Source of the DNA: JBLHGU01 sp047615875
Lineage (GTDB): Bacteria; Pseudomonadota; Gammaproteobacteria; Arenicellales; CAJQKF01
Length of the DNA stretch: 10,517 nucleotides
Assembly: GCA_047615875.1 (NCBI GenBank)
Contig: JBLHGU010000174.1
Location: 1-10,517 of the forward strand
Reading direction: 5' to 3'
Shown: positions 1 to 6,859 of the stretch, one piece after another
How positions within the stretch are numbered: the stretch's first letter is position 1
Layout: each line of letters opens with the position of its first letter
Notes under the pieces: generated by a model
Told to the model about the DNA's origin: nothing
Database searches by the model: none
What the model saw: only the letters and a program-made list of their open reading frames with translations
Translations under genes and position numbers: made by a program

Positions 1-1034
1 AAGGCTGTATGCTCGGCCACCGTTACTGGCTGCAGCAAGCTCGTTCCGGGCTATTTCGTCAAGGCGGACATCACCCTCAAAACGTTCTCATCTACGAACC
101 GATGTTCTACATGCAAGGCAACTTCATTATGTTGGCGGCTATCCTGGCTAACGCGACTATTTTCTGCCCATCGCGCCCAAGCATTGCGAAGTTTCTTGGC
201 TGGGTGGAAACCTTTGCCATCGACTATTGCGCCTATCCAGCGCCCGCTGTTGTCGGCATCGAAGACGTTCCGACGGAGAAGGGCAGCAGTCTTCAATGGG
301 TTCACGCGTGGTATTTTCATGGCGATGCCCGTGAGCGTTTGGAATCTCGCTTTGACGTGGTCGCAAGACACTCCTATGGAATGACGGAAAATGGTACCTG
401 TTTGTATGTACCTGTCGACCGACCCGACATTGCAGCCTCTGGAGCCATGGGGATAGTGGCGCCGTGGCGGGAACTTCGTCTCGTCGACGGGGATGGAAAC
501 GACGTGCGAGAGGGATCAGTAGGCGAACTTTGGACGGCGGGTCCTGGACACCTGCATGGGTACTATCGAAATCCTGACGCCAACGCCGATGCGTTTAGAG
601 GCAAATGGTTCCGAACAGGAGACCTGATGCGGAGAGACGCGGCGGGTGCGTACTATCTCATTGGGCGCCTCAAAGACATGGTCAAGCGATCGGGCGAGAA
701 TATTTCTGCAGCGGAGGTAGAAGACTGCCTGTGCAAGATGCCGGGGGTCATGATGGCTGCGGTGGTGCCAGTCCCCGATGAGTTGAGGGGCGAGGAAATC
801 AAAGCGTATGTACAACTCGAAGAGGGCATGGACAGCAAAGGGCTCCCTCCTTCGCAGATTCTGGAATACTGCGCCCAACGTATTGCCTCATTTAAGGTTC
901 CGCGCTATCTCGCCTATGTTGAGGCATTTCCCATGACCGCAGGTAACGATAAAGTTGCAAAGCCACGGCTGATCGCGGGCGTGACGGATCTTGCTCTCGA
1001 TGCCTTTGATCGCGTCGATCAGGTTTGGCGGTAA
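1..1034 (+). CDS. Acyl-CoA synthetase / AMP-binding (ANL superfamily) protein, 3' part
   Basis: Adenylate-forming enzyme that would activate a carboxylic acid with ATP to an acyl-AMP and pass it to CoA, in the cytoplasm. The reading frame is open to the left edge, and the residues around the ATG at 9 (GCMLGHRYWL) align with the usual segment just after the P-loop. The true start and the P-loop therefore lie outside the window, and the ATG at 9 is internal. Counting from that ATG, motifs are YGMTE at 123-127, GELW then YYRNP, RTGDL with the ribose-binding Asp at 205, the hinge region GRLKDMVKRSGENIS from about 219, and the C-terminal catalytic Lys at 315 (GNDKVAKPRL). The C-terminal half is intact and ends in DRVDQVWR. 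Crotonobetaine/carnitine-CoA ligase-like and fatty acyl-CoA ligase-like enzymes both fit; the substrate cannot be told. The region is GC-richer than what follows. Confidence 0.9.
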   Translation, partial: GCMLGHRYWLQQARSGLFRQGGHHPQNVLIYEPMFYMQGNFIMLAAILANATIFCPSRPSIAKFLGWVETFAIDYCAYPAPAVVGIEDVPTEKGSSLQWVHAWYFHGDARERLESRFDVVARHSYGMTENGTCLYVPVDRPDIAASGAMGIVAPWRELRLVDGDGNDVREGSVGELWTAGPGHLHGYYRNPDANADAFRGKWFRTGDLMRRDAAGAYYLIGRLKDMVKRSGENISAAEVEDCLCKMPGVMMAAVVPVPDELRGEEIKAYVQLEEGMDSKGLPPSQILEYCAQRIASFKVPRYLAYVEAFPMTAGNDKVAKPRLIAGVTDLALDAFDRVDQVWR

Positions 1035-1340
1035 TCAAGCGCTCTTTTGCTAGAAATCTCGTACTGTTTCGAAGCACTTATCTATCTTATATTTTTGTTT
1101 TAGTTATTTGATTCTTCGCAAGCCTCAAATGGTGGACGTCCCGAGTTCCTTTCCACACACTCTTCCCCGTCTTTGCGGACCCAACTACAACTTGATGGAT
1201 TGCAAACCCCCCGGGTTTCAAAACCTGAAAGCGGATGCTGGCAAATTCACTGTGGGTGTCGACCCACCGCCAATAACGGACATGCGGTGTTCTAAAAAGA
1301 GTAATCAAAGTTATTGTCTATATCCCTTCACATTAAGCCA

Positions 1341-1369
1341 TTAACTTGTACCTGCAATTCACCTACAAT
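1341..1369 (+). promoter_or_regulatory. Putative sigma-70 promoter of the cyclase-like gene
   Basis: A -35-like TTAACT (1341-1346, 4 of 6 consensus) and a -10-like TACAAT (1364-1369, 5 of 6) are separated by exactly 17 bases. Transcription would start near 1376, about 40 bases before the GTG start. This is read by eye only. Confidence 0.45.
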
Positions 1370-1404
1370 GTTCTCGGCATAAAGGCCTAGATAAACATAA
1401 TAAC

Positions 1405-1410
1405 AGGGGG
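1405..1410 (+). promoter_or_regulatory. Shine-Dalgarno supporting a GTG start
   Basis: A purine run AGGGGG sits five bases before the GTG at 1416. No ATG lies nearby in frame, so this site decides the unusual start codon. Confidence 0.6.
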
Positions 1411-1415
1411 TACAG

Positions 1416-3167
1416 GTGTCTCAGGAACCAGTCCGCAAACTAGCGGTGCTACTGCACGCTGATGTGATTGGCTCGACTGCGCTTGTCCAGCTCAATGAAA
1501 CAGTTGCTCATGCGCGTATGCAGGATGTCTTCCAACGCTTCTCTCAAACTATCGCTCGCCATAATGGTACTACCCAGGAGATCCGGGGAGACGCACTAGT
1601 TGCCGAGTTTTCCAGAGCATCTGATGCAGTCACTGCTGCTCTCGAATTCCAATCGGCTAATGCTATTGACAACAACAAGTTATCGGATGAAATACGTCCA
1701 CGACTCAGAGTGGGTATCGCTATGGGGGAGGTCGTAGTTGCCGATAATACGGTAACAGGTACTGGCATAGTATTAGCCCAGCGTTTGGAACAATTAGCCG
1801 AGCCAGGAGGCACTTGTATCCAGGGCGCTGCATACGAAACCATACCCAGGCGCCTACCATTTGTATTTGAAAATCTGGGTGAAAGAGATTTAAAGGGCTT
1901 TGATGAACCGGTGAAGGTCTACCGGGTTAAGCAACAATCCGAGCCCAGCGTTCTAACTCAGCAAACACCATCGACTCTGGAACTACCTGAAAAACCCTCG
2001 ATAGCGATACTGCCGCTCAATAATATGAGTGGCGACCCGGAGCAGGAGTATTTTAGCGACGGTATTACTGAGGACATTATCACTGAGCTATCTCGCTTTT
2101 CCACACTTCATGTTGTGGCCCGGCATTCTTCGTTTGCTTTCAAAGGTGAGAAGCTAAACATCAAGGAGGTGGCTAAGAAGCTCGGCGTACAGTATGTCGT
2201 TGAAGGTAGCGTTCGCAAAGCCGGAAACCGGGTTCGAATCACTGCACAGCTGATCGAAGCAGAAAGCGGAAATCATATCTGGGCGGAGCGATATGACCGC
2301 GAGCTGGACGATATTTTTGCGCTCCAGGATGAAATCACCCAAACCATTGTTTCCGTGCTACCCGCGCGAATTCAAAAATCGATGCGAGCACAGGCGCTTC
2401 GCAAATCAACCGACAGTTTTTCGGCTTATGACTGTTACCTGCAGGGGCGGTGGATTCAGGAAAATAGCGGGGGAAATGATCCATCTTCTATCGCTATGCT
2501 AGAAAATGCTATCGACATAGACCCGACATTTGCGCTTGCGCACGCCTACCTTGCTGAAATCTATGGATACAACGTGTTCAGTCTGGGCATTTGGTACGAC
2601 GATCAGGAATCAAAGGCCCGGCAACACATCGATCAAGCGCTCAAGTACGGGGAAAACGATCCAGCAGTTCATGCCATGGTTGGTGAAGTCTTTTTTTGTT
2701 TTGGTGACTTTCAGCCGGCAAATACTCACCTCAAACTGGCCCTGCAACTTAACCACAACGATGTGCTCACTATTGGAAACTATGGTTTTCTGAAAGCCTA
2801 TGAAGGCGATGCAGCAGAAGGCTTGAGCTGGTTAGAAAAAGTGGAGCGAATGGATTCGCAACTCGGTGGTCTCTTTTTGGAAGCAAAAGCAGAGACCTTG
2901 TACCTGCTTAGAGATTATGAAACTTCGTTGAAAATCTATAAGGAGTGGCATAGCCCACCACCCCACACCTACGCGCATATGGCCGCTTGTTATGCGCAAT
3001 TAGGGCATAGAGAGGAAGCATTCAAAATAACGGCCCATTTCAGGACACTTTGCGCCGAAGACATGGACTTTCCGCGTTACGCAGCTAATCATATTCGGTT
3101 GTGCAAACGTCAAGAAGATGCCGATAACTGGATGGAAGGTTACCGTAAGGCCGGGTTGCTGGAATGA
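1416..3167 (+). CDS. Cyclase-homology / TolB-like / TPR fusion protein
   Basis: A 583-residue protein with a known three-part architecture. Residues about 5-171 form a class III adenylate/guanylate cyclase homology domain. It keeps both metal-binding Asp positions (D16 in HADVIGST, D59 in RGDALVAEF) and the transition-state Arg (R123 in AQRLEQLAEPGG). The position usually held by the transition-state Asn is Val119, and the usual purine-selecting Lys is Glu55. After a linker (172-192), residues about 193-312 are a TolB-like/FlgO-like domain (SIAILPLNNMSGD, FSDGITEDI, VVEGSVRKAGNRVRI, HIWAERYDREL). The rest, about 320-583, is helical TPR-type repeat ending in a WMEGYRKAGL tail. No signal peptide or membrane helix is evident, so it is probably cytosolic. 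It stands alone with its own promoter and SD. Whether it makes cAMP or cGMP is doubtful given the altered residues; it may be a nucleotide-sensing or scaffold protein instead. Confidence 0.88.
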   Translation: MSQEPVRKLAVLLHADVIGSTALVQLNETVAHARMQDVFQRFSQTIARHNGTTQEIRGDALVAEFSRASDAVTAALEFQSANAIDNNKLSDEIRPRLRVGIAMGEVVVADNTVTGTGIVLAQRLEQLAEPGGTCIQGAAYETIPRRLPFVFENLGERDLKGFDEPVKVYRVKQQSEPSVLTQQTPSTLELPEKPSIAILPLNNMSGDPEQEYFSDGITEDIITELSRFSTLHVVARHSSFAFKGEKLNIKEVAKKLGVQYVVEGSVRKAGNRVRITAQLIEAESGNHIWAERYDRELDDIFALQDEITQTIVSVLPARIQKSMRAQALRKSTDSFSAYDCYLQGRWIQENSGGNDPSSIAMLENAIDIDPTFALAHAYLAEIYGYNVFSLGIWYDDQESKARQHIDQALKYGENDPAVHAMVGEVFFCFGDFQPANTHLKLALQLNHNDVLTIGNYGFLKAYEGDAAEGLSWLEKVERMDSQLGGLFLEAKAETLYLLRDYETSLKIYKEWHSPPPHTYAHMAACYAQLGHREEAFKITAHFRTLCAEDMDFPRYAANHIRLCKRQEDADNWMEGYRKAGLLE

Positions 3168-3367
3168 TAAAGTCCACGTCCTTGCTTTCGTTAGATCTCG
3201 GCTAGTAGCATCAGGCTCGTTTCCACCAAACCTGAGAAAATAGAAAATGTAACCTTTGGGTGATTTTTGCCGCTGATTGAATAAATGTGAACGGACACTT
3301 GGTGCCGAAGATTGGTACTGACAAGTTAACTTCCTAGTCCGAGAAAACTCGTACGATTATTGCCATT
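3168..3367. other. Short intergenic region beside the transposase scar
   Basis: No gene is seen. The sequence from about 3314 (GGTACTGACAAG) lies where the terminal inverted repeat of the IS6-type element would be expected, just beyond the transposase stop codon. No matching second end is present, so this is only a suggestion. No clear terminator follows the cyclase-like gene. Confidence 0.3.
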
Positions 3368-3763
3368 TTAAGCCACTGCATTTATCCAAGACGTAAAGGA
3401 GCGCATTCGAAGTAATCTGTAATTCTTAGCGGAAATTAAGTGCCGTCCCAGATTGAATAATTTATAAACAGCAGAATGCACATTTAGGAATCGCTGTGCC
3501 TTCACTATTGATTTGAATTTGCGCATGCCCCGTTCCCGGACCCTGGTTGGTTGGTGTGAAAGCTCTGCGCGATTATTGGCATACAGCAAGGTGTCGTGAA
3601 TCGTATCTGGGATCAGTTCTCGGTGCGCGACACCATAGCTTCTCAACTTATCCGTTACGATTTTCCTGGGTTCACTTCGAGGTTTTACCAACAACCGTTT
3701 AAAGAATCGTTTGGCAGCGGTACCGTCCCGACGTTTCTGGAGAAACACATCTACGACTTCGCC
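3368..3763 (-). pseudogene. IS6-family transposase, C-terminal fragment
   Basis: The last 131 residues of a minus-strand frame match the C-terminal half of an IS6-family DDE transposase of the type found in environmental proteobacteria. Visible landmarks are VVDVFLQKRRDGTAAKRFF, the second catalytic Asp in TDKLRSYG, the catalytic Glu in NNRAELSHQPTR 28 residues later, and the usual tail FNLGRHLISAKNYRL. The helix-turn-helix N-terminus and the first catalytic Asp are missing, so the protein cannot be an active transposase. It is joined in frame, after a 14-residue unmatched stretch, to a fragment of an unrelated transposase. The natural C-terminus seems intact, so the break is on the 5' side. 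Confidence 0.8.
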
Positions 3764-3805
3764 ATACCCAAAGCATTCGCTTCGCTCATGGGGCAAGCTT
3801 TCACT

Positions 3806-3985
3806 GTAAGGCGTTTTGAGCTGATAGCGGATATTCCCCGAAGTCGTCAGTGAAAAACGTTTTTCCGATAGGGCTGGTCTTGATATGTAACGGCATAACC
3901 TTTCCAGTTTGTCACGCTCCCAGGCCTGTGCTGCTGCCCCGGCATGTAGACTAAATCCTGCCTCTAAATTAAATACCTTGGCCAT
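3806..3985 (-). pseudogene. IS91/IS801-type transposase fragment
   Basis: The first 60 residues of the same minus-strand open frame match an internal-to-C-terminal piece of IS91/IS801-type (Y2, rolling-circle) transposases. Landmarks are GFSLHAG, then ERDKLERLCRYISRPALSEKR, then the RYQLKTPY segment, where the match stops. A stop codon lies in frame five codons before the ATG at 3985, so nothing of the catalytic N-terminus is present. The family normally continues with a DGTTHV-like stretch, but here the sequence switches to unrelated residues and then to the IS6-type fragment. It is a relic of an inserted and truncated element. Confidence 0.75.
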
Positions 3986-4064
3986 GCGCTGGAAGATACA
4001 TTAGGATGACAGGAATAACTTAAATCTGATGAGCTGATCTGTCTGTTAAATCGGGAGGCCACCT

Positions 4065-4119
4065 GTCCAGATTGGCTAGGCGACGTAAAGTTCGTGAACT
4101 TCGCCTGTGCTAGTTGGAC
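4065..4119. repeat. Imperfect 55-bp inverted repeat
   Basis: Three nested pairs share nearly the same centre: GTCCA/TGGAC at the outer ends (4065-4069, 4115-4119), AGGCG/CGCCT (4078-4082, 4102-4106) and AAGTT/AACTT around a CGTG loop (4088-4101). The left arm has extra unpaired bases (ACGTA at 4083-4087). It could be a structured RNA leader, a mobile-element end or a recombination site. There is no T tract after it. Confidence 0.45.
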
Positions 4120-4203
4120 GATACCCCGATATAGTGACTACTACCCTTAGCTCAGTTACTTAACCTTTATCCCGTCGATAGACTGCTGGTTTTTCTTGCT
4201 GGC

Positions 4204-4239
4204 AGGCATAGAGAAATAAAAACTAACGGAACTATGCCT
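4204..4239. repeat. 8-bp inverted repeat upstream of secreted enzyme
   Basis: AGGCATAG (4204-4211) and CTATGCCT (4232-4239) are perfect inverted copies separated by 20 AT-rich bases. The site ends about 60 bases before the start codon, a plausible place for an operator or a leader hairpin. Confidence 0.4.
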
Positions 4240-4300
4240 CACCGAGGTTTAGTTTCCCGACAGCACCCGACACGATCTTTCTGGTAGGAGAAAAATAGCT

Positions 4301-5857
4301 ATGAAGAAAAAATGCACAAAATTTTCATTAGTAACTTTATTGGCATCGGTGGTATTTTTTGTTTCCGGATTGTTTATCGCCGTTGAAGCATCGGAGCCAA
4401 CAGCGTCAACAGCGCAAAATATAAAAGTCATGGTATTTAATATTGAATACGGTGGCGAACATATCGACTTTTCTCAGGTTATTGCTGCCATACAAGCCGC
4501 CGACCCGGATATACTTATGCTCGAAGAGGCTGACTTCAATACCAAAAAAGTATCTGATGAGTTGGGTGGCAGCCACCCTTATTATGACATCGGTATGCAA
4601 ATTGTTTCAAAATACCCTTTATACGAACCTCATAACTCTAAAAGTGCCTATACCTTTGCCGAAGTAGCGCCGGGTAAAGTGGTGGCTATTGCCAATGCCC
4701 ATTTAGACTCCATTCAATATGGTCCGTTTTTGATGAACGGTGCTAACCGGTTGTCTGGCGATGAGATCATGGAGATAGAAAAACAGGTGCGCCTGAATGG
4801 TTTAACCATACATAGGCAGGTTTTGCCTGAGCTGGCTGCAGCGGGCGTGCCAGTTTTTGTTGGTGGCGATTTTAATACACCTTCTCATTTGGACTATAAG
4901 CCAGAAGCTGTTGCGGTCATGCAGCTGGCCCGTGGTGAGAAAAATGTATTTGCGCTTGAATGGCCAGTGAGTAAGGCTTTGCAGGACCTGGGCTTTCGTG
5001 ATAGCTACCGCGACATTTATCCAGACGCCGTCGCGAAACCGGGTTTAACCTGGTGGGCGGGCAAGCCGTTTGATCCAACCCCATCAGCATATAATCCAAC
5101 AACGCCTATTCAGGATCGTATCGACTTCCTTTATACCGCAGGTCCATCTATTACGCTTGCCAGTGCTGTTGTTGGTGAAGAAGGGTCCGCCGCAGAAATA
5201 ACAATTCCTGATCCATGGCCATCTGATCACCGCGGTCTGGTCTCAACTTTTTCGGTAACACCTCAAGACATGCCGTTATTGCTGGCTATCGATCAGCGCT
5301 TTGTAACCGCAGGTGATGATTTAACTGTGACAGTGCGTGATCCGGAAGGCACTGAGGAAAAACGCATTGTACTGGTGGCAAAGGGTGACAGTGTTAGCCA
5401 TTGGGTTGCAGATCTGTTTGTTATCGATAATTATCCTAACGCTGTTTTTAATACCCTAGGCATGCTGCCAGGTGAATATGAGGCGGTATTGGTGGATGTC
5501 AGTGATAAGGAGTATGGGCGACAGCACTTTACGGTAAAAGAATTCGGTGCAAGGCTTGAGGTTTATACCGATCAAAAAGTGTACGACGTAGGTGATCCAG
5601 TTACCGTGATCTTCAAAAATGGACCTGGTATCCGGTGGCCATGGTTTGATATCAGAAGAAAGGCCGGTGGTGGTTATTACATGTGGGATTATGCAAACTA
5701 CAGTTACTTGGAAAAAGGTTATACCGAATCCGGCACCCTAGTGCCTCGTGTGCATGACTCCGTGACGATTACAGAGGAATTGCCCGCTGGAGTTTATACC
5801 CTCCGGTATTTTTACAACTTAGGCCCTGTTGCCCGTATTAAGTTTACTGTGAAGTAA
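4301..5857 (+). CDS. Secreted endonuclease/exonuclease/phosphatase-family protein
   Basis: A 518-residue exported hydrolase. A basic N-terminus (KKKCTK) and hydrophobic core (about 8-28) end in VEA-SE, a good signal peptidase I site after residue 30. Residues about 40-317 form the EEP (DNase I/phosphoesterase) fold with all main motifs: Asn47 in VFNIEYGG, the metal-binding Glu76 in LMLEEAD, Asn132/His134 in NAHLDS, Asp190/Asn192 in GGDFNTPSHLD, Asp275 in QDRIDFLY, and the terminal Asp309/His310 in WPSDHRG. The site therefore looks catalytically complete. The fold covers nucleases, sphingomyelinases and phosphatases, and the substrate is not decided by what is visible. The C-terminal 190 residues look beta-rich, possibly two Ig-like domains (about 326-414 and 418-518), and may bind a polymer or surface. 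The ATG is supported by AGGAG ten bases upstream and by the signal peptide. It sits alone between mobile-element scars. Confidence 0.88.
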   Translation: MKKKCTKFSLVTLLASVVFFVSGLFIAVEASEPTASTAQNIKVMVFNIEYGGEHIDFSQVIAAIQAADPDILMLEEADFNTKKVSDELGGSHPYYDIGMQIVSKYPLYEPHNSKSAYTFAEVAPGKVVAIANAHLDSIQYGPFLMNGANRLSGDEIMEIEKQVRLNGLTIHRQVLPELAAAGVPVFVGGDFNTPSHLDYKPEAVAVMQLARGEKNVFALEWPVSKALQDLGFRDSYRDIYPDAVAKPGLTWWAGKPFDPTPSAYNPTTPIQDRIDFLYTAGPSITLASAVVGEEGSAAEITIPDPWPSDHRGLVSTFSVTPQDMPLLLAIDQRFVTAGDDLTVTVRDPEGTEEKRIVLVAKGDSVSHWVADLFVIDNYPNAVFNTLGMLPGEYEAVLVDVSDKEYGRQHFTVKEFGARLEVYTDQKVYDVGDPVTVIFKNGPGIRWPWFDIRRKAGGGYYMWDYANYSYLEKGYTESGTLVPRVHDSVTITEELPAGVYTLRYFYNLGPVARIKFTVK

Positions 5858-6278
5858 GGAATAAGCTGCGGCAGAGTTTACTATCTACCTCGTCCAGTTA
5901 GCGACCGTGACCAGGCATTAATGAATCGGATCGATCGGTTGCATGACCTTCTACCAGAAAAGGATACCGGTCGAAGTGCGAGATTCCCCCTAAACCTCAA
6001 CTCGAAATCATGAGCCTACAATCGATTTTCGCTGAAAACAGTGTCAGGGATTGTCCGGTCTCTCACATCCATTCGATAGGGGGCCGCTGTTGGCACCGTT
6101 GAGGCCTACAAGCCTATATTCTGAACGTCAGCTCTCTGCAAAGCAGGCATTTAATTAATTTTCCACCAGGTATCTGATTGGCCCTTTGCCTACATTGCTA
6201 TATCGATAGATTCTTGAGAGGATGATGAGAATTGATTGCAACATTTCACACTATTCGTGCCAGCCTGCAGGTGGCTCA
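5858..6278. other. Gene-poor stretch between secreted enzyme and first attC site
   Basis: Apart from an IS3-type transposase remnant at its left end, only short frames of about 20-30 codons occur (for example from 5921, 6010 and 6222), none with family resemblance. If the attC site at 6279 closes a cassette, that cassette's gene should lie here, but none is recognisable, so it has probably decayed or been replaced. Confidence 0.5.
5876..5944 (+). pseudogene. IS3-family OrfB transposase remnant
   Basis: The 23 codons here read VYYLPRPVSDRDQALM then NRIDRLH, which closely resembles the segment of IS3-family (IS2/IS51-like) OrfB transposases that normally reads YYxPKPVSDADLALMRRIDELH. Similarity ends abruptly after the His, where the family continues with a PFAGSRML-like stretch. 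There is no start, integrase core or catalytic DDE residue, so it is a scar. It lies in the same frame as the preceding secreted enzyme, seven codons past that gene's stop. Confidence 0.6.
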
Positions 6279-6337
6279 GTCTAACTGACATTTATCTGCC
6301 AAGCTGCGCACGGCGGATAAATGCTTAGCTGTTAGGT
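6279..6337 (+). other. attC-like integron recombination site (59 bp)
   Basis: The left core site GTCTAAC (6279-6285) fits RYYYAAC, and the right core site GTTAGGT (6331-6337) fits GTTRRRY, giving 59 bases overall, the classical 59-base-element length. Between them CATTTATC (6289-6296) pairs perfectly with GATAAATG (6316-6323), followed after one mismatch by GCC/GGC (6298-6300, 6312-6314) and an 11-base loop. The core ends themselves pair over CTAAC/GTTAG. Recombination would occur after G6331. The cassette gene starts 15 bases beyond that point. Confidence 0.75.
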
Positions 6338-6338
6338 G
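6334..6338 (+). promoter_or_regulatory. Shine-Dalgarno derived from the attC core site
   Basis: AGGTG, part of the right core site and its next base, lies seven bases (TAAAAAA) upstream of the ATG at 6346. It serves as a plausible ribosome site and supports this ATG as the cassette gene start. Confidence 0.5.
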
Positions 6339-6345
6339 TAAAAAA

Positions 6346-6859
6346 ATGACAAGTCTCGATGATGTTTATCTCAAATTTGGGGAAACCGCCGAGGCGGCAC
6401 AACTGTTAGAGGCTGAGCCAGGAAATATATTGCTTCTTATCGGAGGGTCTGAAAGAGAAAGTCCTTTCTCTTAATAGAAGCCCTCTGTATGCATCATTGA
6501 AATGGCTACAAGATATGAATGCCATTGATGATAAGGATTTGGAAAAGTTGGAACATATAAAAAGCCTTCCCAATACACTGACGCATGACATGCTTACCTT
6601 CGCTTCGTCAGGCGTAGATTTTTATGTGGCCGAAGTATTTGAAGAAATGGTGGGCCTTCTTCGAAAAATAGAAATATGGTGGTTTGAAAACTTAGAAATG
6701 GCAATAGACCCAGAAGCCTACCCAGAAGATCTCTATCTAGAGCAAGTTATTCCTGGCCCGGCCTGGGGTCTTCAAATGATTATAGATGTTGCGTTAGGGC
6801 CAGAAGAGAAGGCCAGGAAATATTATGATCACTTCGTGGCAAATGCAGACAAAACTTAA
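6346..6859 (+). pseudogene. Frameshifted integron cassette gene of unknown function (possibly HEPN-like)
   Basis: The ATG at 6346 opens a frame with MTSLDDVYLKFGETAEAAQLLEAE, an N-terminus that I recall as recurrent among hypothetical integron-cassette proteins, but it stops at 6472-6474 after 42 codons. A second frame, shifted by +1 and open from 6410, reads SEGLKEKVLSLNRS, then LEKLEHIKSLPNTLTHDML, then LRKIEIWWFENLEMAIDPEAYPED, and ends at 6859. The second frame has only a TTG start (6497) and no SD, so it does not stand alone. Joining the frames near 6439 gives one protein of about 170 residues. The SLPNTLTH segment resembles the RNxLxH motif of HEPN proteins with the Arg changed to Pro (codon CCC at 6569-6571). 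Whether the shift is natural, programmed or an error in the read is not decidable here. The gene is bracketed by two attC sites. Confidence 0.65.

Larger units (their letters stand above)
1035..1415. other. Intergenic region with two short hairpins
   Basis: No convincing gene is seen. Two short frames overlap here on opposite strands (1087-1308 minus, 1108-1344 plus), but neither has a ribosome site or a recognisable family. Two compact inverted repeats are visible: AAACCC/GGGTTT at 1204-1218 with a CCC loop, and GTGGGT/ACCCAC at 1252-1267 with a GTCG loop. Neither is followed by a T tract, so they are not classical terminators. The right end carries the likely promoter of the next gene. Confidence 0.5.
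3986..4300. other. Gene-free leader region with dyad symmetries
   Basis: No gene is seen between the transposase scar and the secreted enzyme. The region holds a long imperfect dyad at 4065-4119 and an 8-bp inverted repeat at 4204-4239. A purine-rich SD (AGGAG, 4286-4290) precedes the next start by ten bases. A strong -35/-10 pair could not be picked out by eye. Confidence 0.4.

Noticed and set aside
1087..1308. 73-codon minus-strand frame and the overlapping 78-codon plus-strand frame at 1108-1344
   Set aside because: They overlap each other on opposite strands, lack ribosome sites and show no recognisable domain. They are treated as non-coding.
1346..1369. TTGTAC as the -35 box of the cyclase-like gene promoter
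   Set aside because: It would leave only 12 bases before the -10 box. TTAACT, with a 17-base spacer, fits better.
3211..3235. Possible terminator hairpin after the cyclase-like gene (TCAGG/CCTGA)
   Set aside because: The stem is short, the loop contains large bulges, and no T tract follows.
3596..3853. 85-codon plus-strand frame
   Set aside because: It is antisense to the transposase fragments, whose minus-strand translation matches known families.
4045..4051. GTTAAAT as an integron core site upstream of the secreted enzyme
   Set aside because: It fits GTTRRRY, but no RYYYAAC partner or pairing arms lie at a suitable distance.
6222..6284. 20-codon frame whose stop overlaps the first attC site
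   Set aside because: It is too short, has an SD-like run directly abutting the ATG, and a stop lies just upstream in frame. There is no evidence that it is a gene, though its stop position echoes the next cassette.
6497..6859. The second half of the cassette gene as an independent 120-codon gene
   Set aside because: Its only start is a TTG without an SD, and coherent protein sequence continues upstream of it in the same frame. It is better explained as the 3' part of a frameshifted gene.
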